The notes beneath the pieces are model-generated. The model saw only the letters and a program-made list of their open reading frames with translations, was not told the origin of the DNA and searched no databases. Shown here piece by piece: positions 34,600-47,719 of a stretch of 64,000 nucleotides of DNA. The first letter of the stretch is position 1; each line of letters opens with the position of its first letter. This DNA is from Cyathus striatus (Eukaryota > Basidiomycota > Agaricomycetes > Agaricales > Nidulariaceae), in the NCBI GenBank assembly GCA_025738555.1, contig JAOVFP010000018.1, positions 1,178,001 to 1,242,000 on the forward strand, read 5' to 3'. The position numbers and the translations under genes are program-made.

Positions 34600-36980
34600 A
34601 GTGGTTCAATTGTATTTCATAGTTTTTTTTACTAGTAATAAAAATAAATATGTAGAATTATATTACCTATTCAAATGTCACAATGATCATTTTATGTCAC
34701 TGTTACATCTGTGTCTGGAATCCACTATTCTGCACTATCCTGCTATTCCACACTATCCTGCACTTCCTGCACTTCCTGCACTTCTGCATTGGCTGCATTT
34801 CTGACCAATCATCAGATATGTCATCATGATTTATCAATTACTCACTCATGCTCATTCACTATGTCATTATTTTGTATTACTCCTCTATTTCAACTCCTAT
34901 CTGTTTCACTATATTGTATGTAGCCTTTCCTTCCATTCTTCAGCCACTACTCCTCTATGGTGGCTGACTCCACATTTACCTATCCCTGACTATACCCTTA
35001 TACTTCACTCAAAGTAAACTACTCCATAGTTTACTTAGTATATAAGATCTAGTTTTTGTAAAGTAACTTCAGTTTTTGTATTGACTACAATTACAAATAT
35101 ACCACTATACTCTGTCTTCTTGTCTCTAAGGTTTTGCCCTTAGTTCTGGGTCCCTATTCTGACCTTCCTCTATTCTGACCTTTCTGTATTTCACACTTGA
35201 CCTTGTTCCTACCTTGCACTTGAAATATGAACCACTGAGAATCACAAGAGGTGCAGCATACAAGCTGAAGCCAAGGTTCACCTTCACACTTTCCAAGTTC
35301 TCCACTTCTGAGCTTGAGCTTACATAATACTACCAGTAGCTCTCTCCACACTAAACCCAGTGCCTCCCTTATCATCCCTCTGAGTAGTATGGTATGTAAC
35401 AGTTATATTCAAAAGGTAATGTAGAAACTCTACATATTACAACTAACTTGTATTCATAGGAATACATCAGGGTTATAGTTACACACAAACTATAACACAC
35501 ACCTTGAACATGAACATGAGCATGCATGCACATGTTTGGGCATGAAGTATAAATATTATTCTTTAAGATTTGACTTCATATCTTGATTAGAAACATCACT
35601 CACATTCAAAATATGACATAGCCATACCACACTAGTATGTACATTTGATGTACACTCTTTTTGACCCACAAATGGGCCACTTAGAACTAAAATAAATACC
35701 TTGAGCATGGCATGCTCAATCACACTCACTTTTGTGCGTGCCTGGAATTTTCTATGTGCCCCATTATGTGGCACTGAACAATTGGTTGTAATGGTATGGT
35801 ACTTTCAGACAATCAAAAAAATTGCTTAATTTAGAATTTCTGTAACAGAACTAGTAAGTCATCACTCTAATTGCAAGTATGTGTCTCATGTGGTTCTTTT
35901 TATTTTTTTCAGTCTGGAGTGGTTGTTCCTTCTACTGATATTGACTTGTCACCTCTTTCATCCTCATCAATTCCTACCCCAGTTCCACTACCACTTACCT
36001 CAGGTCCTAGTAGAAATTACCTGCTATATTCTAATGGAATTGTCTCAGACAATCTCTCTTCTACTACTGACTCAAATAATTATTTCACCAAGCTGTGCAA
36101 AAGTTGTCAACCTTCCTTGATTTGTCATAAAATTCCTCTATTGTCAATAGCTACAGTTTGCAACATGTAAAGCCCACAAATTTTTTTAGTGAACTTGAGT
36201 GAATTTTTCAGCAACCACAAATAAGTTTTAAGCTCCAATAACCATTGGAACAGCATAGTTACAATGTGTTAATTAAGATTCCATGAGCCAATTTTCAATT
36301 TCCAATTTTTTTCATTTTTTGACCCAAAAATTTGGCACTCAGCCATAAAAGTAGTAACATTCATGGAAAATGTATTTTTGGCATCATTTCACCAATAGCA
36401 ATATGATCCATAAAAATATCTGACCTTAAACCACTGGATTGGGCTCCAAAAAATCATCTTTCCAAACACAATGCTCAAGGGTTGACCTAGGAAAGTAGCT
36501 GAAATACCAGTTGACTTCACAATAATCAGTTGGTATACTGTTATTCACCCAATATACACTGGTTGAAGGTCTCTTGAAGCTGACCTGCACCCCTACCCAT
36601 GGACACCTATACCCATAACTGGTTGACCTGTAAGGGTTGATCTGATCCATGCATTACCATAGTAACATGTCAATTTTTTCATCAAAAAATTTGGCATGCC
36701 CATTTTCTTGTGGGAATTTCTCATAAACAATGTTTTTGCATGTATTTTGACTTCCTGAATCTGAATCTGTAATTAATTTTTCCTGAAAAATTCACTTCCC
36801 TACTGTAATAAAACCTACCTTGGACCAGTTCCTGAAGAAATACAGGATCTAACTATTGTTTAGCAAGCCATGATAACTCACTGTCATGCTAAATGTCTAA
36901 TAGTGCAATTGTATCAGCATGATCAATCTCTTGAGCTGCCTACTATGCAAAAGGGCCTAAAAGGTCATGTAATTATCTAC
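34600..36980. other. AT-rich, CpG-poor, no gene recognised
   Basis: Holds a small CTGCACTTC repeat (34735-34790), a hairpin AATGTAGAAACTCTACATATT near 35419, and two similar stretches with TTTTTTCAT and AAATTTGGCA (36306-36336, 36674-36700). ORFs here are short and low in complexity, with no motif. Confidence 0.5.
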
Positions 36981-36985
36981 CCACT

Positions 36986-37165
36986 AGGACTGTACACCGT
37001 TACCATACAATATGGTTATATGGTAGCCATATATACAGACCTGTAACTGTCCTGTCAAGGCTTCAGACAATTCTTGATATGGTATGGCTACAGTATGGTT
37101 TTGACCATAAGGAGACCATATGAATATGGCTGTATTATGGTCATATATGGTCATATGGTCTACCT
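36986..37165. mobile_element. hAT-type MITE remnant
   Basis: TAGGACTGTACACCGTTACC followed by many short ACCATA/TATGGT words that can pair with each other. The start resembles hAT MITE ends. A similar end in opposite orientation (complement TAGGGCTGTACACTGTACTG) lies at 49310-49350. No matching second end or duplication was found nearby. Confidence 0.35.
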
Positions 37166-37259
37166 TAGTGAATTCATCATTAATACTTAATTTTAAAGAA
37201 CATTTCACACTTAAGTTGATATAATTATGTTTCAACTTTGAATAAGTAGCTGTGCACAC

Positions 37260-39870
37260 TTAGATACAGCTCACTGAAACATAATTCAATGTTGAACTTG
37301 TGGAAATTGACTCATAACTGGACTTGAAATGGACACTATTTTTTGTATTAATTACTGTAATTATATGTATAATATCCTTACCATGCAATAATGGAGCTCT
37401 AACATGTAAGAAGTAGTCAAATCATTATCATTTCAAACTTCCATGGAGTTGTGGAGTGTCACTGGTACAGTACGAGACAATATCCCTTATGAAAAGAAGT
37501 TTAGAATTATCCCTCTACTACACAGGAACATAGTTTCTGTTTGCAATGCAATGCATCTAGTTTGAAAAGGTTTTCAACTAATATTTTAATACTCAGCTGA
37601 TATCATTGGGGCTGGCACGAACAACTAAAACTTGCATTTCACAAATTGAGCCATATGTGCATCCAGACTCTATCTTCAATACTTCCTATTGGATTGACTC
37701 CATAAGTGTAATAATAATTACTTTGATACTGCTTGTAGAAGTTTGGTAGAAGTACACACATCAGCAAAACATGTGCGACCCTCCTGTCCTTTAGTGTCTT
37801 TAGAAAGACTAAAAGGACCAAAATATTCATAAGGACTGATAGGGACGGTTGACCAACGATTCCACAACCTTTAAAAGCTAGTTCTATTTGCATTTAAAGT
37901 ATATTATATCATTTATTAGTCTTTTAATGAAGCTTGGTCTATTCAAATACAGTGAAAGACATCAGAGATTTCTAAAGACAACAATTGGGTGCTATTTATT
38001 ACAATGTAGACATTGTTCTCTGGTAATAAAAAACAGAAGCAGTAGTGATCTATAAAGTGTACTACTGTAGTATATGCAAATAATTAAAGCTAATGTCAAT
38101 CTCAAGTCAACCTTTCACTTCTTCAGTGTAAAAGTTGCATCTTCAAGAATTGACATCAAAATGTGAGGCATCAATGGTTATTATAGGCCTTTGCACAGTA
38201 ATCCTACCAAAAAAATTCAGTTATTCGACTTAACAAAAATAATTCCCACTAACTTTAGTTAGTAGGGTTATGGAGACCGAAATTCAGAAATTTTTGGCAG
38301 TAATTTTCTTCGAAGTAATCATACATAGATTCTTCATGGAACAATTCAGTTAAGCATAATTATACTTTGATTATACTTACTTGATTCCAACGTAACTCTT
38401 CATGTAATATTTTTTATGTTCATTATATTGAATGCAGCATCATAATTTTTATTTCAATTATACTTACATGGTGACACTGTACTAGTAGTATATACATACA
38501 CTCCATTCAAGTATTCTTATACTGCATGCAAAAGCAGAACATACATTGAACTTACTATAATTACAAGTATCACTTCATTGTTGAAAATGTGTTTTCATCA
38601 GAATACAAATATGAAGTCTTGGCCAGCTCCCAATAACTCAAGGCATGTCTGGAAATGTTGAGCAATAACATCTATGTTGACATCCTCATCTGTCATCCCC
38701 CATCCCAGGATTTGTTCGAGTTGGAACTTGAATGTGGGGAAACAATGGCCCCTGGGCATAATTGGACAGTTGAGATTTGAGTCTTGCTTGAGTCTCAATT
38801 GAGTCTAGTTGAGTCCACCAGCACTTGCAAGTCATTTTAAACTCTGCTTGGCTCTCGGTACGTTCTATTCCATTGTTCCAAATCCAAGTCATTCCACAAC
38901 TTCAACCACTTCCATGACAATCCCCCCAGCCCCACTTCCCACTCAATGTTCACTCAGAACTCCTTCCCTCCTATCCCTTGCTGTATTTGCTACTGCTCTT
39001 CCAATTAAGACCATTTATCTGTGCTTTCATCATTGTTCAAGATGCTAGCTTTATTTCTCAAAACATGCATTCAGCATCTTCTGATGTCATGTCTCATTCC
39101 AGGTGAATCTATTCTACTCATCTCTCATCTTTGAATGCCCTATTAATGCTGTCTTTAGCTTGAGCATAGGGTTGTGGCAGTTGAAATATGATATATTGTA
39201 TGCAGACTAGAGGTGACTCAGAATACATTGTTTCAGTTGTTGAGATAAGGGTACTGACTAGACCTCTAACAGGTAATATGACTATTTTGCTGCTTGAATG
39301 AGGGCAATACTCATTGCTAGCTATCGTACTATTGTTCCAAAGGTGTGTGTTCCCTGCTTTCTATTTGTGTAGCTGCAAAATAGCTGATTAGAATTCACAT
39401 AGTCCATCAAACTGTCATTATACTGCTGCAGGTAGAGTGGTCGACATATAGCATTGGATATGGGTACAGGATGGTGTATAGTTGGCGTGACGAGAGGGGC
39501 TTATAGTAAACATGATGTAGACATTCAGTCCAGGTACAAGTATGGTTGGTAGTCTTGAAGTAGAGTACTAGTGGCATATCCGCTATGTATATAATAATGT
39601 TTATATGATTGAATACATTTTGCTCATGTGTTAAAATAAAATCTCTTGATGTCAAATAGGTATAATTTCAGATAGTGTATCTTGAACATGCCATAATTAC
39701 CACTCATATTGTCCTAATTCTACCATTTTTCACAGAGGACAAGTCCAAATTCAGTAGAGTTTCACCGATTGTACCTATTATCCATGTGATGGGTAATTCT
39801 ACCAATTATGTTGAATTCATACTAAATTCTCCCTAATTATACAGAATTCTCACATTGTGTTTTTCCTGAT
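37260..39870. other. no gene recognised
   Basis: AT-rich sequence with short ORFs lacking motifs, and a GAGTC/GACTC-rich stretch at 38770-38815. Poly-pyrimidine and ATG-rich tracts occur but nothing can be assigned. Confidence 0.45.
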
Positions 39871-39879
39871 GTAGCTACA

Positions 39880-41130
39880 ACTACTACTGAACAACAAAAT
39901 GTCTTACAACTTATGAATAAAGTGAAAGCCATTACAACCCCTGTCTTTGGATCTAATGCAAGCAAAACTATCATGTGCAATGAAATTCATTCATTAGTGA
40001 TTGAGAATGCCTTTCTACTTTTTACTTAACCCTAAATCCTGGTGATGTATACAATCCCATTGTCAGTTATTTGGCTGGTGATAACTTACATATTAATGAT
40101 CTTATAAACAACTCTCAGTCTGTTTATTTTTCTCTTGCATATCTCATTGCTTGAAATCCTGTTCTTGGTGCACAATTCTTCAACATCATGATGAAAGCTT
40201 TCATTGTTGAACTTTTAGGTAAAAAACCCAAAAAAGGTGTTAATTTAAGTCCTGGTGCCTTTGGCATTGTCTCTGCTTTCTATAGCTGTGTTGAAGCTCA
40301 GAAAAGGGGCTCCCTACATTGTCATATGATAATATGGACAGAAGGTGCAATAAATCTTGAACAGATCAAACAGCAAATCCAACACCTGCCAGACCATGAT
40401 TTTGAAAATTGATTAATACATTTTCTGGACTCTACTATTTTCAATGTTATTCCACCTGAAATTCAATCTTATACATCTCATTCTTTACTTAATTGTCATC
40501 CTTGTTCTTTGTTTAGTTTTGATTCCTCTCACATAAATCTTCCAAACTATGAGGCACTTAACAATCAATATTCCCATCAACTTGTTAAACAATGCCAAAC
40601 TCATCTTCATTCACCTACATGTTACAAGTACTGTAAGCCTGGAGAGGAAAAGTGTGCTGTTTTGGATTGGGTTCAGGTGAAATTGTTCCAAATGCCTTTT
40701 TAAGCAGGGAAACCAGTGAGCTGGTTTTAAAGTGTGAAGATCTGAATGTAAATAATTACAATGACACCATTATAAAGGCACTAGAAATAATATGGATATG
40801 AAATTTATTCTTTCAGATCATGCTGATAAAGCCAACTTCAACTACATTTCTTATTACATTTCAAAGTCTCCTTTAAAATTACATATAGCTTTTTCTGCTC
40901 TTCAACTGGGCTTGCAAAAGATTTCAGATTGACAGAATGAATTACTAAATGACTATGATAATGAGCTTCTAGACAAAAAAGTGCTTTAGAAATGCTCCTA
41001 TACAATAATTTCTCATCAAGAATTATCTGCATAGCAAGTCAAGTGGCTACATATTTAATGAATTTTGATGATCATTACACTTCTCACTTTTCATAACCTG
41101 TTTTGGATTGTGTTTGAACACCTTATTGAT
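39880..41130 (+). pseudogene. Helitron replicase-helicase relic (N-terminal Rep region)
   Basis: Fragments in shifting frames match the Helitron-like N-terminal domain in order: FYLTLNPGDVYNP and SYLAGDN (40010-40090), NPVLGAQFFNIMMKAFI (40155-40210), VEAQKRGSLHCHMIIWTEG (40290-40345; the HCH pair corresponds to the two-His metal motif of Rep), the Cys/His pairs CYKYCKPGEEKC (40618-40660), MDMKFILSDHADKANFNYISYYISKS (40795-40870 region), and ISHQELSA with YLMNFDDHYTSH (41010-41090). There are frameshifts near 40015 and in-frame stops. The helicase part is missing. In life the protein initiates rolling-circle transposition. Confidence 0.85.
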
Positions 41131-43306
41131 TCACAATTACCTTCACCCAAGTGTTACTATTAACTATCCCAAGGACTTATTACATATATCTGTTTGGTAA
41201 GTTGTCAAGCTGTTGAAAGCAATCACTGATATCAAGGGTGCATTCCTTACACTCATCCATTAGCCATGTCACTGGGAAATCTAATCATGGTCCTCACATT
41301 AAGCATAATAATATCTTGAGGGAATTAGTAATTTTATAACTGTCTTTTGTAGCCAGACTACTCTGATATTATCCTAGTGTAAGTTATAGTTATTGTAATT
41401 AGTGTTTGTAAAATCACTAAATGTTCATCCTGATTAATATAGCCTAGGATGTGTTATTCACTCTATTCTGGCTCATAGGTGGTTCTTCACATATGCCAGT
41501 TAGAACTACCAGAGAAAAGTAATGCTCCTTATAAAATATTTCTAATGACTATGAAGTAATTAGATCCTTATAATAAGTAGAACTTTCATAAAACATCCCC
41601 TATACTTTATCAACCCATATTAAGCTTATCATTAGGACAAATTTATGTCTGATTTACTCCAATCAAGTTCATGAAATGTTATAGTGAGGGGAAAGCTGGA
41701 GCTTTATTTTTAAGGCCAAATTTGTACATTGCAATGGACAGAGACTGCTGCAGCTAACTACAGTATTCAATGAGTGAGGCACACATAACAGTAACAATAG
41801 CATGTCAGTTGCTTATAAGCCTACTTATATTTTTAATTGCATTGTTGAAGCATTTGTGAGGTATTTTTACAGAAATGGAGAAAGTGGAAGCATGAGACAC
41901 TTATCTAGGGACCAGAGGACATGTTGTCAGTATCAAACTTAATTGAATACATCTAATATACCTTACTACTATATACAAATGAAGTCCAACTACTTTAGTT
42001 GTCTGCATGCAAGCCACAGCTTCAGTTAACAGTAAGGTTATGTACACAAAAACAGCAAGTTCACTGAATTCATACCTTGCAGATGTGTACACCTGACTAC
42101 CACTCACTGCATCAAGTTAGATAAATACACCTGAAATTTTCAACAATCATCTTGTAAACCAACTGTAAAATATAGAGTGTGTAGAGATTGCCTGCACAAC
42201 AAAACTTGCTATTCTTTGAGTTTCATTATCAATACCATGTGACAGTGTTCTAGCATGCAGTTACTAAGTCTATCTATTCAAAACTTCTTCTCTTTTTATT
42301 TTTCCATCTTGAACCACTGCTCCCTTACTCTTAGACAGCTTACATCTACATTACAATTTGGAATCTCTTAATTTATATCTGAGAACTGATATGCCTAGTA
42401 AAATATAAGGGTTATTTTTCGAAATATAATAGACATCTAGTACCAGTAATACAGTTAGTGAATCAAGTCCAAGAGTCCAAGAGTTGGGGTGAGTCCTGAG
42501 CTCCCAACTAAGTAACCAGGTGTCTGCATAACATGGCACATAATATTACTCAGTATAGTGATGTGAAAGGGCTGGATACAGCGAAGCTTGGCTCAGCTAT
42601 AGGCAGCTAAACCAGTGAATTGGCTAACACCAGCTTGGCTAGTTGGCTAAGCCACAGCTAACTTTACTATTTAGGGAAATGTATATTGGCAGGACTGTGT
42701 TACAATGCAAGCTAGGCATACTTCAAGTTTTCTTATGCACATTTGATTTTTAATATCATGCAATGTAATAATTAATAGTATAATATGAGAATGTACAGCT
42801 TTTGATAAATACAACATGAATTACATGATTTAAATGATGATTGAGACTCCTTGAGAACACTGCTTAGTACCAGTAAAGTAAACATCATATAATGGTCAGA
42901 AAAGAACCCTTTCAATGAAGCAGAGCCATTTTAATGTTTAAAATTTCATATCCAAGCCCTGAACAGTTACATGACTGAGGTTAGTAAGTAATACAAAGAT
43001 GCAGCTCAAAGTGCACTGGTTTTGTCCAAGATAATCATTAATCACTGGTCTATTTGAAACACTAATTGAAATTCCAACAACTGTGGTACAAATGCATCCA
43101 TTGACAATATCAAATACAATAAATAATGAAATTTATGTTCAATAATAATGGTATAAGTAAAGGGAGCATGCAGGAATCATGAGGAGCATGAGCAATTCAA
43201 TCAGAAGTTGCCAGTGAGTGACCAAAGCTGAAGTATTATCCTAATTAGGAAAGCTGTAGGCTAAGACCCTTAGCTGTACAGTTAGCTGCCCTAGCTGTTA
43301 GCCATA
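41131..43306. other. no gene recognised; possible Helitron remainder
   Basis: AT-rich, short ORFs only. An AGCT/GGCTA-rich stretch at 42580-42665 resembles 43240-43315 and 44150-44225 and may be an older element now split by the MITE at 43315. Confidence 0.4.
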
Positions 43307-43314
43307 AACCTGGC

Positions 43315-44142
43315 TAGGGACTGACACGGATGAGCCTGAACTGGCTATCTGCTATTTTTATCCGAAAATAGCAGATGCGGATTGGTTTCGGATGCCAATC
43401 CGCGGTTGTACCCAGTATTTGGATGCATCCGATTGCATCCAATAGCTGTCATGCACTCCTTCCATTTTCTGATAAATAAATCCATTCACTTAAATTGTAC
43501 CACATCTATATGTACTCTAATATGTATTTAATGGATTTACATACTTATTTCTATGTTTGAAAACAGATTTGTTAATATATACTTAAATTAATGTGTTTTG
43601 CGAGACTTCATGAGGCTTTGATGAGGTCCGTGACTGTGTGACATGTCTAGTAGCATGTCACACTCAGTAAAAAGCGAAATCACACAGAGTCGAACATAAG
43701 TCAAATATAGTCGAATATGGTCAAACATGGTTGAACAATGGTGTGACTTGGGTGTGACTTTTATTCAACCACATTTGACTTTTGGTCCCCATATTTGACT
43801 TGTGATTTCGCTTTTACTGAGCATCACACACCATGACTAAGGCCATCGGTTGTGCCAATAATAAGTAAAAAACATATAGTGACATCAATCCATTTTATTT
43901 TTATCTTAAACTTCACATGTATAATGCTTATTATATTACAAGCAATTTTGTGTTTTTATATTACATTAGAAATGCTCAGTAACTCTAGTGTACGAAGGAA
44001 TAGTTGAAAGCAGCAGCGGTCACAGTGGTACCAAGCAGATGCATCCGAATTTTGCAGATGGCATCTGTCACCCATCCGAATAATGGCCCCATCTGCAGAT
44101 TTGATCGCGGATGGATCTCGGATCCATCCATGTCAGTCCCTA
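43315..44142. mobile_element. hAT MITE, 828 bp
   Basis: TIR TAGGGACTGACA at 43315 and its complement ending at 44142, flanked by the 8-bp duplication AACCTGGC (43307-43314, 44143-44150). TAGGG-type ends plus 8-bp duplication is the hAT signature. Subterminal regions are full of GGATGC/GCATCC words (43380-43440, 44035-44130), candidate transposase-binding sites. No coding capacity. Confidence 0.85.
43650..43832. repeat. inverted repeat nested in the MITE
   Basis: CTCAGTAAAAAGCGAAATCA (43663) pairs with TGTGATTTCGCTTTTACTGAG (43800-43820). Between them are four diverged copies of GTCAAATATGG-like words. It is probably a smaller foldback element inside the hAT MITE. Confidence 0.6.
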
Positions 44143-44269
44143 AACCTGGCTATGGCTATTAGCATAACTGGCTCAGCTCAAGCAGCTGCAGCTCCTCAAG
44201 CCAAGCTGCAACAACAGAGGGGTGTCAGCCAATTTGATCATGAGTTGCCCAGGATTTTTGATCACTTGA

Positions 44270-44735
44270 TCAAATGAGCCAGGGCTTTTTTTGATCACCT
44301 ACTATTATATGTTTACTAATGAATCTATGAGGTACTAGTGAATGTATATGTGATCTTAAGTGATCATAGTGTTTCAAACATGTATTAGCATATTATTGGT
44401 ACTAATGAGTGTATAGGTGATTATAGGTGATCATTAAGTGTTTTCAGCTGCATATTGATCTATTATTACTACTAATGAATATATAGATGATCATAGGTGA
44501 TCATTAAGTGTTTCAACTGCACATTGGTCTATTATTACTACTAATAAATATATAGGTGATCATAGGTGATCATTAAGCATTTCAAGGGTGTATTGGCTTA
44601 TTATTAGTACTAGTGAATGTATAGATGATCATAAGTGATCATTAAACATTTCAAGGGCATATTGGCCTATTATCAGTACTAGTGAATATATAGGTGATCA
44701 TAGGTGATCATTAAGTGTTTCAAGGGCTCACTGTG
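44270..44735. repeat. about 86-bp satellite with TGATCATAGGTGATCATT
   Basis: About five tandem units, each with a TACTAATGAATATATAGG-type segment followed by GTGATCATAGGTGATCATTA and AGTGTTTCAAGGG. The same unit type forms the arm of element X at 57560-58110. Confidence 0.85.
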
Positions 44736-44845
44736 AGCTGTCCCCTTCCTCATGCAAGTGTTCTACCAGCTGCCTATATGGAGGACTATGGAGCTACTTA
44801 TGTGCTTATGTGTCTCTAATGAGGTCATTACACTGACCCACAGTC

Positions 44846-45045
44846 TCACTGGAGTCCAGTGAGAGTCCAGTGAGAGTCCAGTGAGAGTATGAGAGTGTGG
44901 AGAGAGTTTAGTGAGAGTCTAGTGGGAGTATTGAGAGTCTGGAGAGAGTCTAGTGAGAATTTACTGAGAGTCAAGTGAGAAGTCCTACTAAATTAGTGAG
45001 ACTCTCAGAGAGTCCAATGGGAATCTACTGAGAAAACTCATTGAA
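44846..45045. repeat. GAGTCCAGTGAGAGTCCAGT short tandem repeat
   Basis: Units of about 10-20 bp based on GAGAGTCCAGT/GAGAGTCTAGT, decaying rightwards. The same motif in the same orientation recurs at 47337-47475 beyond the palindromic arrays. Confidence 0.8.
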
Positions 45046-45139
45046 CTCTCAGCACAAAAATTACATAATCAAGTAATTATTGAGTGATAAAATTAGTACT
45101 ATTGGATTCACACATAGTCACACTTTTCTCATATGTCAT

Positions 45140-46250
45140 GTACATTACATTTTCTCATATATCATACATGTTACATAGTGCTGAGTGTGACACTGTGTGA
45201 TGAGTGTAATACTGTGTGCCAAGTGTAACACTGTGCTAAGTGTGACACTGTGTAATGAGTGTGATACTGTGTGATGAGTGTGACATAGTATGTGGAGTGT
45301 GACACCATGTGATGAGTGTGACACTGTGTGATGAGTGTGACATTGTGTGATGAGTGTGACATAGTGTGTGGAGTGTGACACCATTTGCTGAGTATGATGA
45401 GTGTGAAACTGTGTGATGAGTGTGACATAGCATGTGGAGTGTGATACGTGTGTGGAGTGTGACACTGTGTGCTGAGTGTGATGAGTGTGACATAGTGTGT
45501 GGAGTGTGACATCATGCTGAGTGTGACACCATGTGCTAAGTGTGACACTGTGTGCTGAGTATGACACTGTGACACTATGCCGATTGTGACACTGTGTGAT
45601 GAGTGTGACACTGTGACACTATGCTGATTGTGACACTATGCTGATTGTGACACTATGTAATGATTGTGACACCATGTGCTGAGTATAATACTGTGCGCTG
45701 AGTGTGCTACTATATTCTGAGTGTGACGCTGTGACAAGTGTGGCACCATGTGATAAGTGTGATATAGTGTGTAGAGTGTGATGCTGTGTGCTACCATGTG
45801 GTGAGTGTGGTGAGTGTGAAGCTGTGTGTTAAGTGTGACACCATGTGGTAAGTGTGCTGAGTGTGATACCATGTGATGAGTGTGATACTATATATCAAGT
45901 GCAACACTGTGATGAGTATGATACTTTGTGCAGAGTGTGACACTGTGCTGAGTATGACACTATATACCAAGTGCAACACTGTGTAATGAGTGTAATACTT
46001 TGTGTTGAGTGTGATACTATGTAATGAGTGTAACACTGTGTGATGAGTGTGACATAGTGTGTGGAGTGTGATGCTGTGTGCTAAGTATGATGCTGTGTGC
46101 TGAGTGTGACACTGTGTGATGAGTGTGATACTGTGTGCTAAGTGTGACACCATGTGGTAAATGTAATACTATGTGGAAAGTGTAATACCATATGATAAGT
46201 GTGACACTATGTGCTATGTGTACCACTGTACTATGGATAGTGTGACATTG
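45140..46250 (-). repeat. GTGTGACACTGTGTGATGA array, left arm
   Basis: More than 50 short units of 10-20 bp around GTGTGACACTGTG and GATGAGTGTGACA. Long minus-strand ORFs rich in His, Ser and Thr across it are translations of the repeat, not genes. It is the mirror image of 46560-47290. Confidence 0.9.
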
Positions 46251-46559
46251 TGTGCCAGACTCTACCTGGACTCAACCCAATTCTATCTGAACTTGACCTG
46301 TACTAAGTAGCTAATTCAGTATCTGAACACTATCTGAACACCACCTGGACTCTATCTGGAGTCACTCTCAACATTCTGTAAAACTGTATGTTGAGTGATG
46401 AGTGTGACACTATATCTCAGGTGTGACCTGAGTATTATGTAATATAGTGATACATTGTATTGAGTGTCACTAAGTCATTTGACACACTAAATGTCACCCT
46501 ACTGAATACACACTGTCACCAAGTAAATCAATACTCAAGCCACACCTAACACAGTTTCA

Positions 46560-47290
46560 CACTCAATACAACATATCACACTAATTACATGGTGTTTGAC
46601 TAAGCACATAGTGTCACACTGAGCATGATGTCACACTCATCACACTCAGCACATGGTATTACACTCAGCACACAGTATCACACTCCACACACTATGTCAC
46701 ACTCATCACACTCAGCACATGGTGTCACACTTAGCACACAGTGTCACACTCCACACACTATATTACACTCTACACACTATGTCACACTCCACACACAATG
46801 TCACACTCATCACACAATATCACACTCTACACACTATGTCACACTCACCACACAGTGTCACACTCATCACACAGTGTCATACTCACCACACATTATCACA
46901 CTCATCACAGTGTCACACTCACCACATGGTATCACACTCTACATACTATGTCACACTCATCACATGGTGTCACACTCACCACACAGCGTCACACTCATCA
47001 CACAGTGTCACACTCCACACTATGTTACACTTATCACACAATGTCACACCCATTACACAATGTCACACTCATCACACAGTGTCACACTCCACATACTATG
47101 TCACACTCATCACACAATGTTGCACTCATTACATAATGTTACACTCAATATGATGTCACTCTTAGCGCACAGTATCAAATACATCACAGAACATATAGTA
47201 TCACACTCATCACCCAAGAAATAATGTCACACCCAATACAGTGTCACACTCATCACCCAAGAAATAGTGTCACAGCCAAACATGGTGTTA
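46560..47290 (+). repeat. GTCACACTCATCACACAGT array, right arm
   Basis: Complement of the left arm: CACACTCATCACACAGTGTC and variants. The two arms flank a 300-bp centre (46250-46560) and form a large imperfect palindrome. The ORFs at 46625-47224 are repeat artefacts. Confidence 0.9.
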
Positions 47291-47336
47291 CCAAGTCACT
47301 CCACACAACTCTTACTGTACTATCAAGACTTTGGTG

Positions 47337-47475
47337 GGAGTCCAGTGAGAGTCTTGAGACTGTGGTGAGAGTCCAGTGAGAGTCTCACTGTACTATTGAG
47401 ACTGAGATGAGAGTCCAGTGAGAGTCTTGAGACTGTGGTGAGAGTCCAGTGAGAGTCCAGTGAGAATGTGGGAGA
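47337..47475. repeat. GAGTCCAGTGAGAGTCTTGAG repeat
   Basis: Four to five units of GTGAGAGTCCAGTGAGAGTC in direct orientation relative to 44846-45045. Confidence 0.8.
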
Positions 47476-47719
47476 GTGCAATATACTGGTCATGCTCAAC
47501 ACATGGTGTCACACTTAATGCATGGTGTCACACTCAAAGCATCATGTCACACTCAAAGCATCATGTCACACTCAAAGCATCATGTCACACTTGATGGAGT
47601 CATAGAAGTTGTGGACTGTACAGCATGTGCCCATGCACAAGCTAGCCATAGTGTAATGGTTATGCACACTATCATGTGAATGAATGTTATGTAATTATTA
47701 CAACAGTACTGGTTCAAAC

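Larger units (their letters stand above)
44219..47475. mobile_element. satellite-armed TIR element W (right end not found)
   Basis: The start AGGGGTGTCAGCCAATTTG with TGATCATGAGTTGCCCAGG matches the TIR of element X at 57459 (TTAGCCATTTGGATCATAA, GCCCAGG). As in X it is followed by an approximately 86-bp GATCA satellite and then a GTGTGACA array, and later by an inverted array. The inverted right TIR is not visible by 50 kb, so this copy may be truncated. No coding capacity. Confidence 0.55.

Noticed and set aside
42580..44225. A larger TIR element with AGCTTGGCT-type ends around the 43315 MITE
   Set aside because: The inverted similarity is short and rests on AGCT-rich low complexity. No duplication was found.
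45145..47224. Long His/Ser/Thr-rich ORFs in several frames
   Set aside because: They are translations of GTGTGACA-type tandem repeats. All frames stay open because the repeat lacks stop words, and no start context or motif supports a gene.
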